Source: Paraburkholderia humisilvae
Lineage (GTDB): Bacteria; Pseudomonadota; Gammaproteobacteria; Burkholderiales; Burkholderiaceae
DNA length: 64,000 nucleotides
Direction: 5' to 3'
NCBI RefSeq assembly: GCF_902859855.1
Contig: NZ_CADIKH010000005.1
Location: forward strand, 124,001-188,000
Below are positions 1-7,857 of the stretch, piece by piece. Position 1 is the first letter of the stretch. Each line of letters starts with the position of its first letter. A program made the position numbers and the translations under genes. The notes beneath the pieces are model-generated. The model saw nothing but the letters and a program-made list of their open reading frames with translations, had not been told where the DNA came from and made no database searches.

Positions 1-513
1 CACCGCGACGTCGCCATCGCGGCCGGGTAGTAGTGAAATTTGCGCCAGTTGGTCGCCGGTCTTGTCTTGCACACGGATGTCACCGAAACGGCCCGGTCGA
101 TCGGACTGTATTTTCAACGCTCCTGAATCAGAAGCAATCGTCTGGTTTCGTGGAAGCGGTTCGAACGTCGATCTGTATTGCAGATGCCCCGAATATCCCG
201 GGTAAGGTAGATAACGCTCTTCTCCAGTCTGCTCATAGAGTCTGCCGTCGTTGCCGCGGAAGATCGGACCGATCTGCCGGGACTGCGTATGAACAACAGG
301 CGCTCCTCCGTTGGAGAACGACACGGAGGCCTGTTCGCTACCGTGACGAGCGCGAATGCTGATTGTCCCGGTCCCGGAGTGATATCCGTCAACACGGGCC
401 GTGACCAGGGCGCCCGAGTCCGACTGCACGGACCTGACGCCCGTTTCCGGGTGGGGCGAATCGTTTTGGCTCGGCTGACCAGCCGACTGCGGCGACGCGT
501 TCGAGACGTTCAT
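1..513 (-). CDS. Orphan protein, C-terminus beyond left edge
   Basis: An uninterrupted minus-strand frame of 171 codons starts at ATG 513 and stays open to base 1, so the C-terminus lies outside the window. A GGGGAG ribosome binding site stands 5-10 bases before the ATG and fixes the start. The protein begins MNVSNASPQSAGQPSQNDSP. The first 30 residues are rich in Ser, Gln, Pro and Asn, with no hydrophobic signal peptide, and are followed by a soluble, Gly/Ser/Arg-rich, beta-prone stretch (for example HSGTGTISIRARHGSEQ). I do not recognise the family. The disordered polar N-terminus resembles type III secretion substrates, but that is only an impression. Its neighbour downstream in the window is a dead IS110 element. 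Confidence is good that it is a gene and low on function. Confidence 0.6.
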   Translation of the reverse strand, partial: MNVSNASPQSAGQPSQNDSPHPETGVRSVQSDSGALVTARVDGYHSGTGTISIRARHGSEQASVSFSNGGAPVVHTQSRQIGPIFRGNDGRLYEQTGEERYLPYPGYSGHLQYRSTFEPLPRNQTIASDSGALKIQSDRPGRFGDIRVQDKTGDQLAQISLLPGRDGDVAV

Positions 514-617
514 ATGAAGCTCCCCAGTTCATGAAATGAGACTTCATTCTGAAGAGGCCACCTGTACTCAGGTAACGACGGCGTATCACCTGCAACGGCA
601 GGAGATAGCTGAAACCG

Positions 618-905
618 CTAATGTCGCCGGATCAACAGGCTGCGCAGCCAGGCGCCCAGACGATCGGTGCGTCGTTGGACCTGCGGCATGAGAACGCGCG
701 CACATTGCACCGGTAGTCGCCTCAAATTCTTATCGCCGCGCTTGCTGATGCTCAGCAGTGTCGGCTTGCCGCCCGTGCTGTATTGGCGTGGGAATGGCCC
801 AGCAGCGTGAACAACTGGCGGCGCGTCAGCTTCTTGCGGAACACCGGAAGCAAGGCTTGCCGAGATCGATTCCGATCAACGAGATGGTGTCCGTGACGAT
901 CTCCC
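618..905 (-). pseudogene. Collapsed IS110-family transposase remnant
   Basis: Three minus-strand frames together read as an IS110 transposase with most of the gene missing. First comes the N-terminal DEDD-type start TISLIGIDLGKPCF. A frameshift leads into PVFRKKLTRRQLFTLLG, typical of the region just after the first catalytic Asp. An internal deletion then joins this to the C-terminal Transposase_20 signature YSTGGKPTLLSISKRGDKN, and the frame runs to a TAG at 618-620. About 290 bases remain of a gene normally near 1 kb, so it cannot be active. No flanking repeats were recognised. The family call rests on motif memory, and the order and spacing of the three pieces fit well. Confidence 0.8.
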
Positions 906-911
906 AAAAAG

Positions 912-949
912 GACACAGCCCGATCAGCGTAAGCCGATCGGGCTGTGTC
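912..949 (-). terminator. Rho-independent terminator
   Basis: A perfect 14-bp inverted repeat (GACACAGCCCGATC and its complement) encloses a 10-base loop. Read on the minus strand it is followed by CTTTTT, so it would stop transcription from the SYLF lipoprotein gene ending at 1061. A second, weaker 8-bp hairpin (CCCACGTC/GACGTGGG, 975-996) lies between the gene and this terminator. Confidence 0.75.
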
Positions 950-1060
950 GGTCAGGCTGACCATCTCAGTAAGCCCCACGTCCGCAAAGACGTGGGCTAT
1001 TCCTTGTCCGGTATCGCGCGCAGCGACCCGCCAGAGACGGTACGCGAGTTCGCCGGGTGC

Positions 1061-1648
1061 TCAGATCTTCAGCCGGGTGACCTTCGTACCGGCGAGCGAC
1101 ACATCGGCCATCAAACCCGCATTGGTCAGCACGAACACCTCGACGGGCGCGGTCGCCGTGGTCGAGTCGACCACACCGTTTGCACCGACCTTCACCAGGG
1201 CGACCGACGCATCGGCGCCGACCGACCAGCCATCCGCTGAGCGGAACCGGTCGAGCGCGTCCTGCGTCATGAACAGGAAAATGAGCGCCTTCGACTGCGC
1301 GCCTGCCTGCAGACCGAACGAACCCGATATGGTGCTGTAGTAGCCGACCGAGCTGCCGTCGACGCGCAGCGCGCCTTCGCCGTACTGCCCGCCGATCACA
1401 AAGCCAACCTGGATCACCGACGGGAACACCAGCACGCCGCGCGCTTTCCCGACCAGTTCGCGCGAACCGCTGACGGTGCTGAAGAGCCGCGACATCGTGC
1501 CGTCAACGGACGCGTCGATCGACTGCCGCTTCGACATATCGGTCGCGGCAGATTCTCCAGACTTCCCGGTGGTGGTGCAGCCTGCCAGTGCAAGACTTCC
1601 GAAAGCGAGCGCGGCGCTACTTTTTAGAATGAAGTTTCGTCTTTGCAT
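1061..1648 (-). CDS. SYLF (YSC84-like) domain lipoprotein
   Basis: This 195-residue protein begins with a lipoprotein signal ending in the lipobox LALAGC (Cys24), so it is probably anchored in a cell-envelope membrane. The remainder is a SYLF/YSC84 domain, with the characteristic ARGVLVFPSVIQVGFVIGG segment near residue 68, then YYSTISGSFGLQAGAQSKA and a C-terminal half rich in Gly and Val. SYLF domains bind phospholipids in eukaryotes. The bacterial copies are uncharacterised envelope proteins, one of them known as a Burkholderia antigen. GGAG lies 8 bases before the ATG. It stands alone, with a terminator downstream at 912-949. The family is clear; the cellular role is unknown. Confidence 0.85.
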   Translation of the reverse strand: MQRRNFILKSSAALAFGSLALAGCTTTGKSGESAATDMSKRQSIDASVDGTMSRLFSTVSGSRELVGKARGVLVFPSVIQVGFVIGGQYGEGALRVDGSSVGYYSTISGSFGLQAGAQSKALIFLFMTQDALDRFRSADGWSVGADASVALVKVGANGVVDSTTATAPVEVFVLTNAGLMADVSLAGTKVTRLKI

Positions 1649-2037
1649 CGTTTTTCTCCATCGTGGTTCCGGGGATGCAGCCTCAGGTCACGCGGGTTGC
1701 CGTTTAGTTATAACACACGGATGCACAAAGAGCGTCTTTTACCGGCAACCCGCAGCGCCTTGTGTGATGGGCGTTTCCGGGCAAATCACGGGGCATGAGG
1801 GTAAATCTGACCTGGCGCTGCGTGCGGACAAAGGCGTTGCTTCGCGAAGGTTCGCACGGTGCCTGGCTCGCGCGGCACGCGCTTTGCACTGATCATTTGA
1901 GCGCGATCGGTCGATTCGCATAACGGTTATTTTTACTGAGTACGCACCCCGGACGCAGTCGAATCGAAATGATGCTGAAAGTGTTGCGGCGACGCATCAA
2001 TCGTCGCGCGCGATGCGCGCTCGGTCGATGTTTCAGT
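1649..2037. other. Intergenic, no gene seen
   Basis: This is the spacer upstream of the SYLF gene. The short open frames on both strands have no ribosome binding sites and biased Arg/Ala compositions typical of antisense frames. It presumably holds the promoter of the SYLF gene, but no convincing -35/-10 pair was picked out. Confidence 0.5.
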
Positions 2038-2517
2038 TCAGTGATTCGCCTGGCGCTTGGCTGAACTCTGCGCGGCGTCCGACGCGGCGTGCTGCACCGG
2101 CGGCCGGCGCAGCGCACGCCGGATGCCGCCGATCAGTGTGCCGATCACGAAGAGCGTCGCCGCCGGCACGACCCAGTAGCCGACGAACGCATGCCACAGG
2201 TAGGACGCGAGCGTTCTGCGGCGCAGCTTGTATTCATCGATCGCGTCTTGCTGGCGCGGCGCATTCGCGGCGAGCACATCAGCGGGACAGCCCGCCGCGC
2301 GTGCATCGTCGGGCGTGCCGCGGCAACGGGCCGGAGCGCCCGCGGCGCGTTGCGCATCGGTGAACTGCCAGCTCGTCAGCGCGTTGTTCAGGTCGACCCT
2401 GTTATAGGCCATCTCCTCCTGAATTTCGCGTACCGCGACGATCCCCACCGGCACCGACCAGAAAATGATCGCGACGAGCCAGCGACGCAGCCAGCGATTC
2501 TTGTGTCTCCCAACCAT
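2038..2517 (-). CDS. Small inner-membrane protein, unknown function
   Basis: This 159-residue protein starts at an ATG preceded at 5-6 bases by GGAGG. It has two hydrophobic helices: residues about 12-30 after a basic N-terminus (HKNRWLRRWLVAIIFWSVP), and about 112-132 (WHAFVGYWVVPAATLFVIG). Between them is a hydrophilic loop with two Cys (in PARCRGTPDD and RAAGCPAD) that could form a disulfide if the loop is periplasmic. The C-terminal tail is Arg-rich then polar. The topology looks like N-in/C-in with an external loop. I recognise no domain. It is monocistronic as far as can be seen. Confidence 0.7.
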   Translation of the reverse strand: MVGRHKNRWLRRWLVAIIFWSVPVGIVAVREIQEEMAYNRVDLNNALTSWQFTDAQRAAGAPARCRGTPDDARAAGCPADVLAANAPRQQDAIDEYKLRRRTLASYLWHAFVGYWVVPAATLFVIGTLIGGIRRALRRPPVQHAASDAAQSSAKRQANH

Positions 2518-2935
2518 TCTTGCCTCCGTGCATGCGCTTTGGCATCAACGACAAGCGGGCGGCCCTTGGTGGTGTGTCGATTGTCTTTTGTATGGCGCGG
2601 TGGGGCCGTCTGTGCCGCCATCATAGAAGAAAACGGGTCGGGCGCAACTCGCCGATACGAGAGGGGGCGGTATGCGTCGCGCGCCACGTGAGGTAGCGGG
2701 CGCGGCAGGGAAATGCTTGATGACGCAACGAGCATCACAGTCGGCATCGACAATGCAAGGCGGCGACGAACCGCCTTGCATCGTTAAACCGTTCGCCCAA
2801 TGCCCACCCAGGTTATTCAGACATGCTGCATGAGCGCCTCGCGGCTAAGCACAGGCGCTCGTGCGCAGCCGATTGCGAATGCAATGCAATGCAATGCAAC
2901 TGCGTTCAAACAAACGCCAAACAAACGCCAACGCG
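2518..2935. other. Intergenic, short AATGC tandem repeat
   Basis: No supported gene. The only structure is a short simple repeat of the pentamer AATGC near 2878-2900, followed by two copies of an AAACAAACGCC-like word at about 2908-2930, just downstream of the PsiF stop codon. Confidence 0.5.
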
Positions 2936-3232
2936 TTAGCCCTTGTTGCTGAGGCAGGTCTTCATGAATGCCTTGCGGTCGTCGCCTTTCTTGTCGCCCG
3001 CTTGTGCGTTGCAGGCCTTCATTTTCTCCTGTTGCGTCATCGGCGCCGACGCGGCCATGGCCGACGATGCGGACAGACAGCTCTTCATAAACGCCTTGCG
3101 GTCGTCGCCTTTCTTGTCGCCGGCCTGTTTATTGCACATCGTCATTTTGTTTTGCTGGCTGTTGTCGGCAAATGCAGGGGCCGCGAGTAGTCCGCCGAGC
3201 ACGAGTGCGGCGATTGCGGATTGGATCTTCAT
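2936..3232 (-). CDS. PsiF repeat protein, periplasmic
   Basis: This is a 98-residue exported protein. A signal peptide (MKIQSAIAALVLGGLLAAPAFA, shown by its hydrophobic core and AFA cleavage site) is followed by two near-identical PsiF repeats of about 30 residues, each carrying MxxCNxQAGDKKGDDRKAFMKxCLS. Each repeat holds two Cys that could pair. PsiF is phosphate-starvation inducible in E. coli; its molecular function is not established. I start it at 3232 rather than at the ATG four codons upstream because GGAG lies correctly before the second ATG and the signal peptide begins there. No Pho box was identified upstream. Confidence 0.88.
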   Translation of the reverse strand: MKIQSAIAALVLGGLLAAPAFADNSQQNKMTMCNKQAGDKKGDDRKAFMKSCLSASSAMAASAPMTQQEKMKACNAQAGDKKGDDRKAFMKTCLSNKG

Positions 3233-3402
3233 GGGAGACTCCATCGGTGGTTAGCGTTATTCGTCATGGTTCGATCCGGGGCCAACGCGTCCGGCCCGTC
3301 TGCAGCACCATCGTATTGAATGGTAATTGTCAGAACGGGCTAATGGGGGCGACGGTTGACGGTTATCCATGCCGGTGGGGCAGGTGTTTCCCTGGGTATG
3401 CG

Positions 3403-3663
3403 TAAGGCGCCGCGCGCGGCGAGTTTCGCGCCGCGCATCTGAAGCTCGCGTGGGAGTCGGTTGCGCGCGGTGAACTGCAATTGGGCGGCGCGCTCGCGGA
3501 GCCGGTCGATCTCGCGGTGCTGCGGTTCAGCGGCGCGTCGCAGCAGGCGGCTGAAGCGTTCGCGAACGCCGATCTCGACGTGCGGGCAGGACTCGTCAAA
3601 CGATGGCGTGTGCGTGCGTGGACCACCGTGGTCGGTGAACACGCGGCGACGCCGGTGCGCTAA
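3403..3663 (+). pseudogene. 5'-truncated YciI-family remnant
   Basis: The plus frame opened by a TAA at 3400-3402 and closed by TAA at 3661-3663 encodes the C-terminal three quarters of a YciI-like protein: EFRAAHLKLAWESVARGELQ, then LGGALAEPVDLAVLRF, AEAFANADLDVRAGLV and KRWRVRAWTTVVGE. These match the family's second half, including the alpha/beta segment ending in the typical RW..R.W.TVVG. The N-terminal strand and the conserved start are missing, and no start codon with a ribosome binding site lies upstream in frame. Codon usage is still intact, so the truncation looks recent. A translated short protein from an alternative start cannot be excluded. Confidence 0.7.
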
Positions 3664-4188
3664 ACGCGGTTTAGCGCTAGCGATCGGCGCGTGGCCTTTC
3701 GTTTAAGCAACCATGAGCGTATGAATCACGCAACGCGCGCGATCTGAATGGGTTACAAAACAGGTTGTGCGGCAGATCGCGATACGCTTTGCATAAGCGA
3801 ATTGCAAAAGGCCGAGAGAATGCGTCAAGCGACCACGAAGCGCGTATTCGCTGCAACAGAATGCACGACGTTTATGTGACAAACGGGACCGAAACAATCC
3901 TGCGAACAGGACAAGTTTGTTTCTATCCGTAACACTTGCCCGCATCACATTCACGCAAACCCTGGTAATGGTATGCTTCGTGCACAAATTCTCCCATGCA
4001 TGAGTGAGACCACGTTTCGTGCGCGCTAATTGGGAAAACACGCACTGACGCTGTGCGACGTCGTGCGGTTTCTTCGCAATCCGGCCGGAACGGAAAACAT
4101 ATTGTGCAACCGGGGGCGCTTACACGAACCACCAGAAGTTCGTGACTGCCCAAAGCCGCGGCCTGGCCTGGCCCGCGTGGAGAAATTC
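3664..4188. other. Intergenic, relatively AT-rich
   Basis: A stretch of lower GC than its surroundings with no supported gene. The minus-strand frames at 3703-4153 have no ribosome binding site and no family resemblance. It probably contains the promoter of the gene starting at 4189. Confidence 0.45.
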
Positions 4189-5541
4189 ATGTTTTTCGAT
4201 GAGCTAAGCAATGACGAATGGGCACGGTTATCCGCGCTCGTTTCCGATGAGCCAGCCGTCCGCTTGAATCGCCGTGGACGGCCGCGCGCCGAACCACGCA
4301 TCGTGGCCAATGCCGTGCTGTGGATCATGACTACCGGCGAACCGTGGTCGAAACTGCCTGGGCGCTATCCGTCCGGTCCGACCTGCCGTCGCCGTTTCGA
4401 AGAATGGCAAGCCAACGGAACGCTGCTCGAAATGGTTCGTCTGCTGTCCGAGACGGGCCGCACGTTCGCGTATATTCCTGAGCCCACACCGCCTGCCGCT
4501 GCGAGGCCGGCGCCGGAAGTCGAGCCGCCGAAGACGCGCGACGACGCGGTGCGAGGCGTGTTCTGGAAGAGCCCTGAGTCGTGGCAGACCACGTCGGGCG
4601 CATCGGGTGTCACGAACGGCTGGCGCCCGCTTGGCGCGATGGCCGACATCACGCGGCAACTGGCGGGCACGGTCGACGCGGAGCCGGTCACGAACGAGAT
4701 CGTGCCGACCGCGCATGCCGATTTCGCCGGCGGCGATGCCGAAGCCGGCGCGCTCGAAGCGAGCGCCGCCAGCGTCACGCAGGCGCATCCGCAACATGAT
4801 GCGGCTGACGACGAATACAACGCGCTCTACGACGGTCATCAACATGGCGCCGCATTTGCGCCCAACGACCACACTTCGGACGCCGCTTCCGCGCGCGACC
4901 GCCAGCATGACCAGGAGGACTTTCACGCGCCGTTGTGGATGAATCTCGCGATGCCCGGCGGCGCGCAGTTCGCCGACGAACGCGGCTATGTGATCTACGT
5001 CGTCGCGGAGCAGGTCGCGAGTTCCCTGTACCGCGCGTGGGCGGAGATCATGAAAGACGGCCGGCGCGTCGAGCGTTCCGGGCTGATCGGCCCGCGTTTC
5101 GACGAAGCGGAAGCGGCACGCCGCTTCGCGCTCGAATGGGCGATCGAATGGATCGATCGCGAATGCGGCGTCACGGCGGCACACGTGCTCGGCGAGCAGG
5201 GTGGCGCGGCCGTGGCGGAGCGTGCGCAGGTCGCTCAGCACAAGGCCGCTCAGCACAAAGCCGTGCAGACCCAGCCGACGGCGCGGTCAGTGCCCGCGCA
5301 TGCGGCGGCGCCGGTCACGCGTCCGATGCCGGAGTCGGCCGCAGCGAAGAACGCGTTGCCGGCCACGGGCAACCGCAATGGCAATGGAGCCGCGCCATCG
5401 TCGGCCGCGGCGTCGTACCCGCAGCATGCAAACGCACACCGTCTGCAATTGCGCCGATATCCGGGCGATAACAGCGCCGCCGCCGACAAGACGACGGACC
5501 GCTTCCCGCCGACGCGCAAATTCCTTTCGCACGTGCGCTGA
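4189..5541 (+). CDS. DUF4096-domain protein, possible domesticated transposase domain
   Basis: This 450-residue protein starts at an ATG with GGAG 7 bases upstream; a longer TTG start at 4030 has no such site. Residues 1-85 match the N-terminal domain of IS5-type transposases (DUF4096, PF13340): LSNDEWARLSALVSD, RRGRPRAEPRIVANAVLW, GEPWSKLPGRYPSGPTCRRR. No DDE catalytic domain follows. There is a long acidic, Ala/His-rich linker instead, then a compact segment at about 245-340 (QFADERGYVIYVVAEQ, EAEAARRFALEWAIEWIDRE) and a disordered, basic tail. The architecture suggests a DNA-binding or scaffold protein derived from a transposase domain. It lies next to bceA of the exopolysaccharide locus, which makes a regulatory link attractive but unproven. 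Confidence 0.7.
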   Translation: MFFDELSNDEWARLSALVSDEPAVRLNRRGRPRAEPRIVANAVLWIMTTGEPWSKLPGRYPSGPTCRRRFEEWQANGTLLEMVRLLSETGRTFAYIPEPTPPAAARPAPEVEPPKTRDDAVRGVFWKSPESWQTTSGASGVTNGWRPLGAMADITRQLAGTVDAEPVTNEIVPTAHADFAGGDAEAGALEASAASVTQAHPQHDAADDEYNALYDGHQHGAAFAPNDHTSDAASARDRQHDQEDFHAPLWMNLAMPGGAQFADERGYVIYVVAEQVASSLYRAWAEIMKDGRRVERSGLIGPRFDEAEAARRFALEWAIEWIDRECGVTAAHVLGEQGGAAVAERAQVAQHKAAQHKAVQTQPTARSVPAHAAAPVTRPMPESAAAKNALPATGNRNGNGAAPSSAAASYPQHANAHRLQLRRYPGDNSAAADKTTDRFPPTRKFLSHVR

Positions 5542-5749
5542 ACGCGCACGTGAGCACGCGCCGCATCGGCGAAGAAGCGCCGCCAGCGCGACTGCTGCAA
5601 ACAACCTGTGAGAGAACCGCGGCAGAAGCGCTGCGATAACGATTCCGCGCCGTCAGTCCTGATCGGACTGCGGCGCGGTGTCAATCGAACGTCGAGCGGT
5701 GAAACAGGAGAGCAGGGAACGCCGGTGCAGCGATACCGGCGCGCAAACA

Positions 5750-5769
5750 CCGGCGGCGAGCGCCGCCGG
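5750..5769 (-). terminator. GC hairpin after bceA
   Basis: A perfect 9-bp inverted repeat (CCGGCGGCG, two bases, CGCCGCCGG) starts 9 bases past the bceA stop codon on the minus strand. It lacks a clear T-run, so it is a possible terminator or 3'-end stabiliser. Confidence 0.45.
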
Positions 5770-5777
5770 CCGTGCGT

Positions 5778-7310
5778 TCAACGGCGGCCGTACGTATCGT
5801 CGAAGCGGACGATATCGTCTTCGCCGAGATACGAACCCGACTGCACCTCGATAATTTCAAGCGGCATCTTGCCCGGGTTCTCGAGCCGGTGCGTGACACC
5901 GAGCGGGATATACGCCGATTCGTTTTCCGACACGATAAATCGCTCTTCGCCGCGCGTGACGAGCGCGGTGCCGCGCACCACGATCCAATGCTCGGCGCGA
6001 TGGTGGTGCATCTGCAGCGACAGCTGCGCACCCGGCTTCACGACGATGCGCTTCACCTGGAAGCGCTCGCCGGTATCGACCGAGTCGTAGTGGCCCCACG
6101 GACGATGCACCTTGCGATGGTTGGTCGCCTCGGTGCCACGCTCGCTGCGAATGCGGCTGACCACCTTCTTCACGTCCTGCACACGTGACTTGTTCGCCAC
6201 CAGAATCGCGTCGTCCGTTTCGACGACGACGAGATCCTGCGTACCGACACAGGCGATCAACCGGCCTTCCGAATGCGCGAACGTCGATTCGGCGCCTTCG
6301 AAGATCACGCGGCCACGGCCGACGTTTTCGGCGGCGTCCTTCGGCAGGATCTGCCAGATCGCATCCCACGAGCCGACGTCGGACCAGCCGGCCGCCAGCG
6401 GCACAACCACGCCGCTCGCGACGGACGTATCGCTGCCCAGTTGCTCCATCACCGCATAGTCAATCGAGTTCGACGGGCAATTGGCGAACGCATCGCGCTG
6501 CAGCCGGAAGAAGTCGCCATCCGCGCTGCCGCCTGCGTAAGCGGCGGCGCTCGCATCGTGAATCGCCGGATGGAAGTGCTTGATCGCCTTCAGCCAGGTC
6601 GACGCGCGCATGATGAAGATGCCGCTGTTCCAGAAGTATTCCTGCGATTCGACGTAGCGTTGCGCCAGTTCCAGATGCGGCTTCTCGACGAAGCGATCAA
6701 GCCGGCGCGCGCCGCCGACGCTTTCGCCGCTCGTCGCGGACATCGGTCCGCCGACGCGGATATAGCCGTAGCCTGTTTCCGCACGCGTGGGCACGATGCC
6801 CATCGTCACGATATGGCCGGCCGCCGCGTATTGCACACCGGCCGCGACGGCCGCGTGAAAGCTGGCGAGATCGGCGACCGCGTGATCCGCAGGCATCACG
6901 ACCATGATGCCGTCCTCGTCGTGCGCGCTTACCGACAACGCGGCGGCGGTCAGTGCCGGCGCCGTGTCGCGGCCGACCGGCTCGAGCATCAGGCGGCTCG
7001 CCTTGCCGGTTACGCGCAACTGTTCGGCCGTCGTAAAGCGATGGTCTTCGTTGCATACCACCACGAGCTGATCGGCAACCGGATAGCCCGCGTCGAGCGC
7101 CTCGAGGCGCCGGGTCGTCGACTGCAATAGCGAGTCTTCGCCTAGCAAGCCGATCAGTTGCTTCGGATGCTGTTCGCGCGACATCGGCCATAGCCGGGTG
7201 CCGGAGCCTCCCGCCAGAATCACAGGCTGGATCTTGAGCTTGACGGAGAGCGGCGCGGCAAACTCGGGCCGGGATTGGACGGCGGTCGACGCCGTGCCGA
7301 GAACACTCAT
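5778..7310 (-). CDS. bceA: Mannose-1-P guanylyltransferase / mannose-6-P isomerase
   Basis: This bifunctional 510-residue enzyme makes mannose-6-phosphate from fructose-6-phosphate and GDP-mannose from mannose-1-phosphate. The nucleotidyltransferase signature ILAGGSGTRLWPMSRE sits at about residues 31-46, followed by PKQLIGLLGEDSLLQ and the FVEKPHLELAQRY segment. The C-terminal type II isomerase cupin has the metal-binding LSLQMHHHRAEHWIVVRGTA. Length and domain order match the family. GGAG lies 7 bases before the ATG. It is divergent from bceB across a 547-base AT-rich spacer, the arrangement expected for the cepacian locus. It supplies GDP-mannose both as sugar donor and as precursor of GDP-rhamnose (through BceN). 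Confidence 0.92.
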   Translation of the reverse strand: MSVLGTASTAVQSRPEFAAPLSVKLKIQPVILAGGSGTRLWPMSREQHPKQLIGLLGEDSLLQSTTRRLEALDAGYPVADQLVVVCNEDHRFTTAEQLRVTGKASRLMLEPVGRDTAPALTAAALSVSAHDEDGIMVVMPADHAVADLASFHAAVAAGVQYAAAGHIVTMGIVPTRAETGYGYIRVGGPMSATSGESVGGARRLDRFVEKPHLELAQRYVESQEYFWNSGIFIMRASTWLKAIKHFHPAIHDASAAAYAGGSADGDFFRLQRDAFANCPSNSIDYAVMEQLGSDTSVASGVVVPLAAGWSDVGSWDAIWQILPKDAAENVGRGRVIFEGAESTFAHSEGRLIACVGTQDLVVVETDDAILVANKSRVQDVKKVVSRIRSERGTEATNHRKVHRPWGHYDSVDTGERFQVKRIVVKPGAQLSLQMHHHRAEHWIVVRGTALVTRGEERFIVSENESAYIPLGVTHRLENPGKMPLEIIEVQSGSYLGEDDIVRFDDTYGRR

Positions 7311-7857
7311 GGTTGACTCCTCGAACGGGGATGAGTGGTTCGAGTTTTAACACGTCGTAATTACTCAATAAAAGAATGCGTAAATAGATGAGATTTTTTC
7401 TGAAATTTCCGCCCGCGGAATTGAGATAGATTTAAGTCAACCGCACTCAAAAAATTCAAATAAATATGAGCATTGCGAAATAGCGGGATTCAGCTCGCCG
7501 CGAATCCCGGATGCATGAATACAACAGAGCCCGGAGGGGCGATGAAAGTAGTGTAAGAAAAGTGGCGGAGTCCAGCCGGATTGCGCTGGAAACGTGTTGC
7601 CAAGTGCAGAAAAAAGGTAACTATTGCAACATAAATTCAGAAAAAAATGGGCAATCGTTACCGATACAAATTGTTATTTTTAGAAGCTTGCGGCGCGAAT
7701 TTTAATGCCTCTTTATTCATACCAGTACGAGGGTATTCACCTAATTCGCCAGAGCTTTCCCGCGCGAATAACTAACAGCCGCCGGATTGGATGACGTCGT
7801 GGCCAACAGGGTTGACCACGACGGCCCGAATCAGTTTGATCAACGAGGTGCAGCAGC
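7311..7857. promoter_or_regulatory. AT-rich divergent control region bceA/bceB
   Basis: This 547-base spacer between the divergent bceA and bceB is far more AT-rich than the coding DNA, especially 7370-7700. It must carry promoters for both directions. An 8-bp inverted repeat CGGGATTC/GAATCCCG around 7484-7509 and a smaller CCAGC/GCTGG hairpin near 7572-7590 could be operators or leader structures. The small plus-strand frame at 7511-7705 has no ribosome binding site and is not called. Base composition of this kind often attracts H-NS-like silencers. Confidence 0.6.

Noticed and set aside
971-1003. Second hairpin (CCCACGTC) taken as a terminator
   Set aside because: Only 8 bp and no T-run on either side; the adjacent 14-bp stem with a T-run is the better terminator.
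3703-4153. Minus-strand frames in the AT-rich spacer before the DUF4096 gene
   Set aside because: No start signals, no family resemblance, and composition follows the non-coding background.
7511-7705. Small plus-strand frame in the bceA/bceB spacer
   Set aside because: No ribosome binding site, unlike the genes around it, and composition like the AT-rich spacer; more likely leader or promoter DNA.
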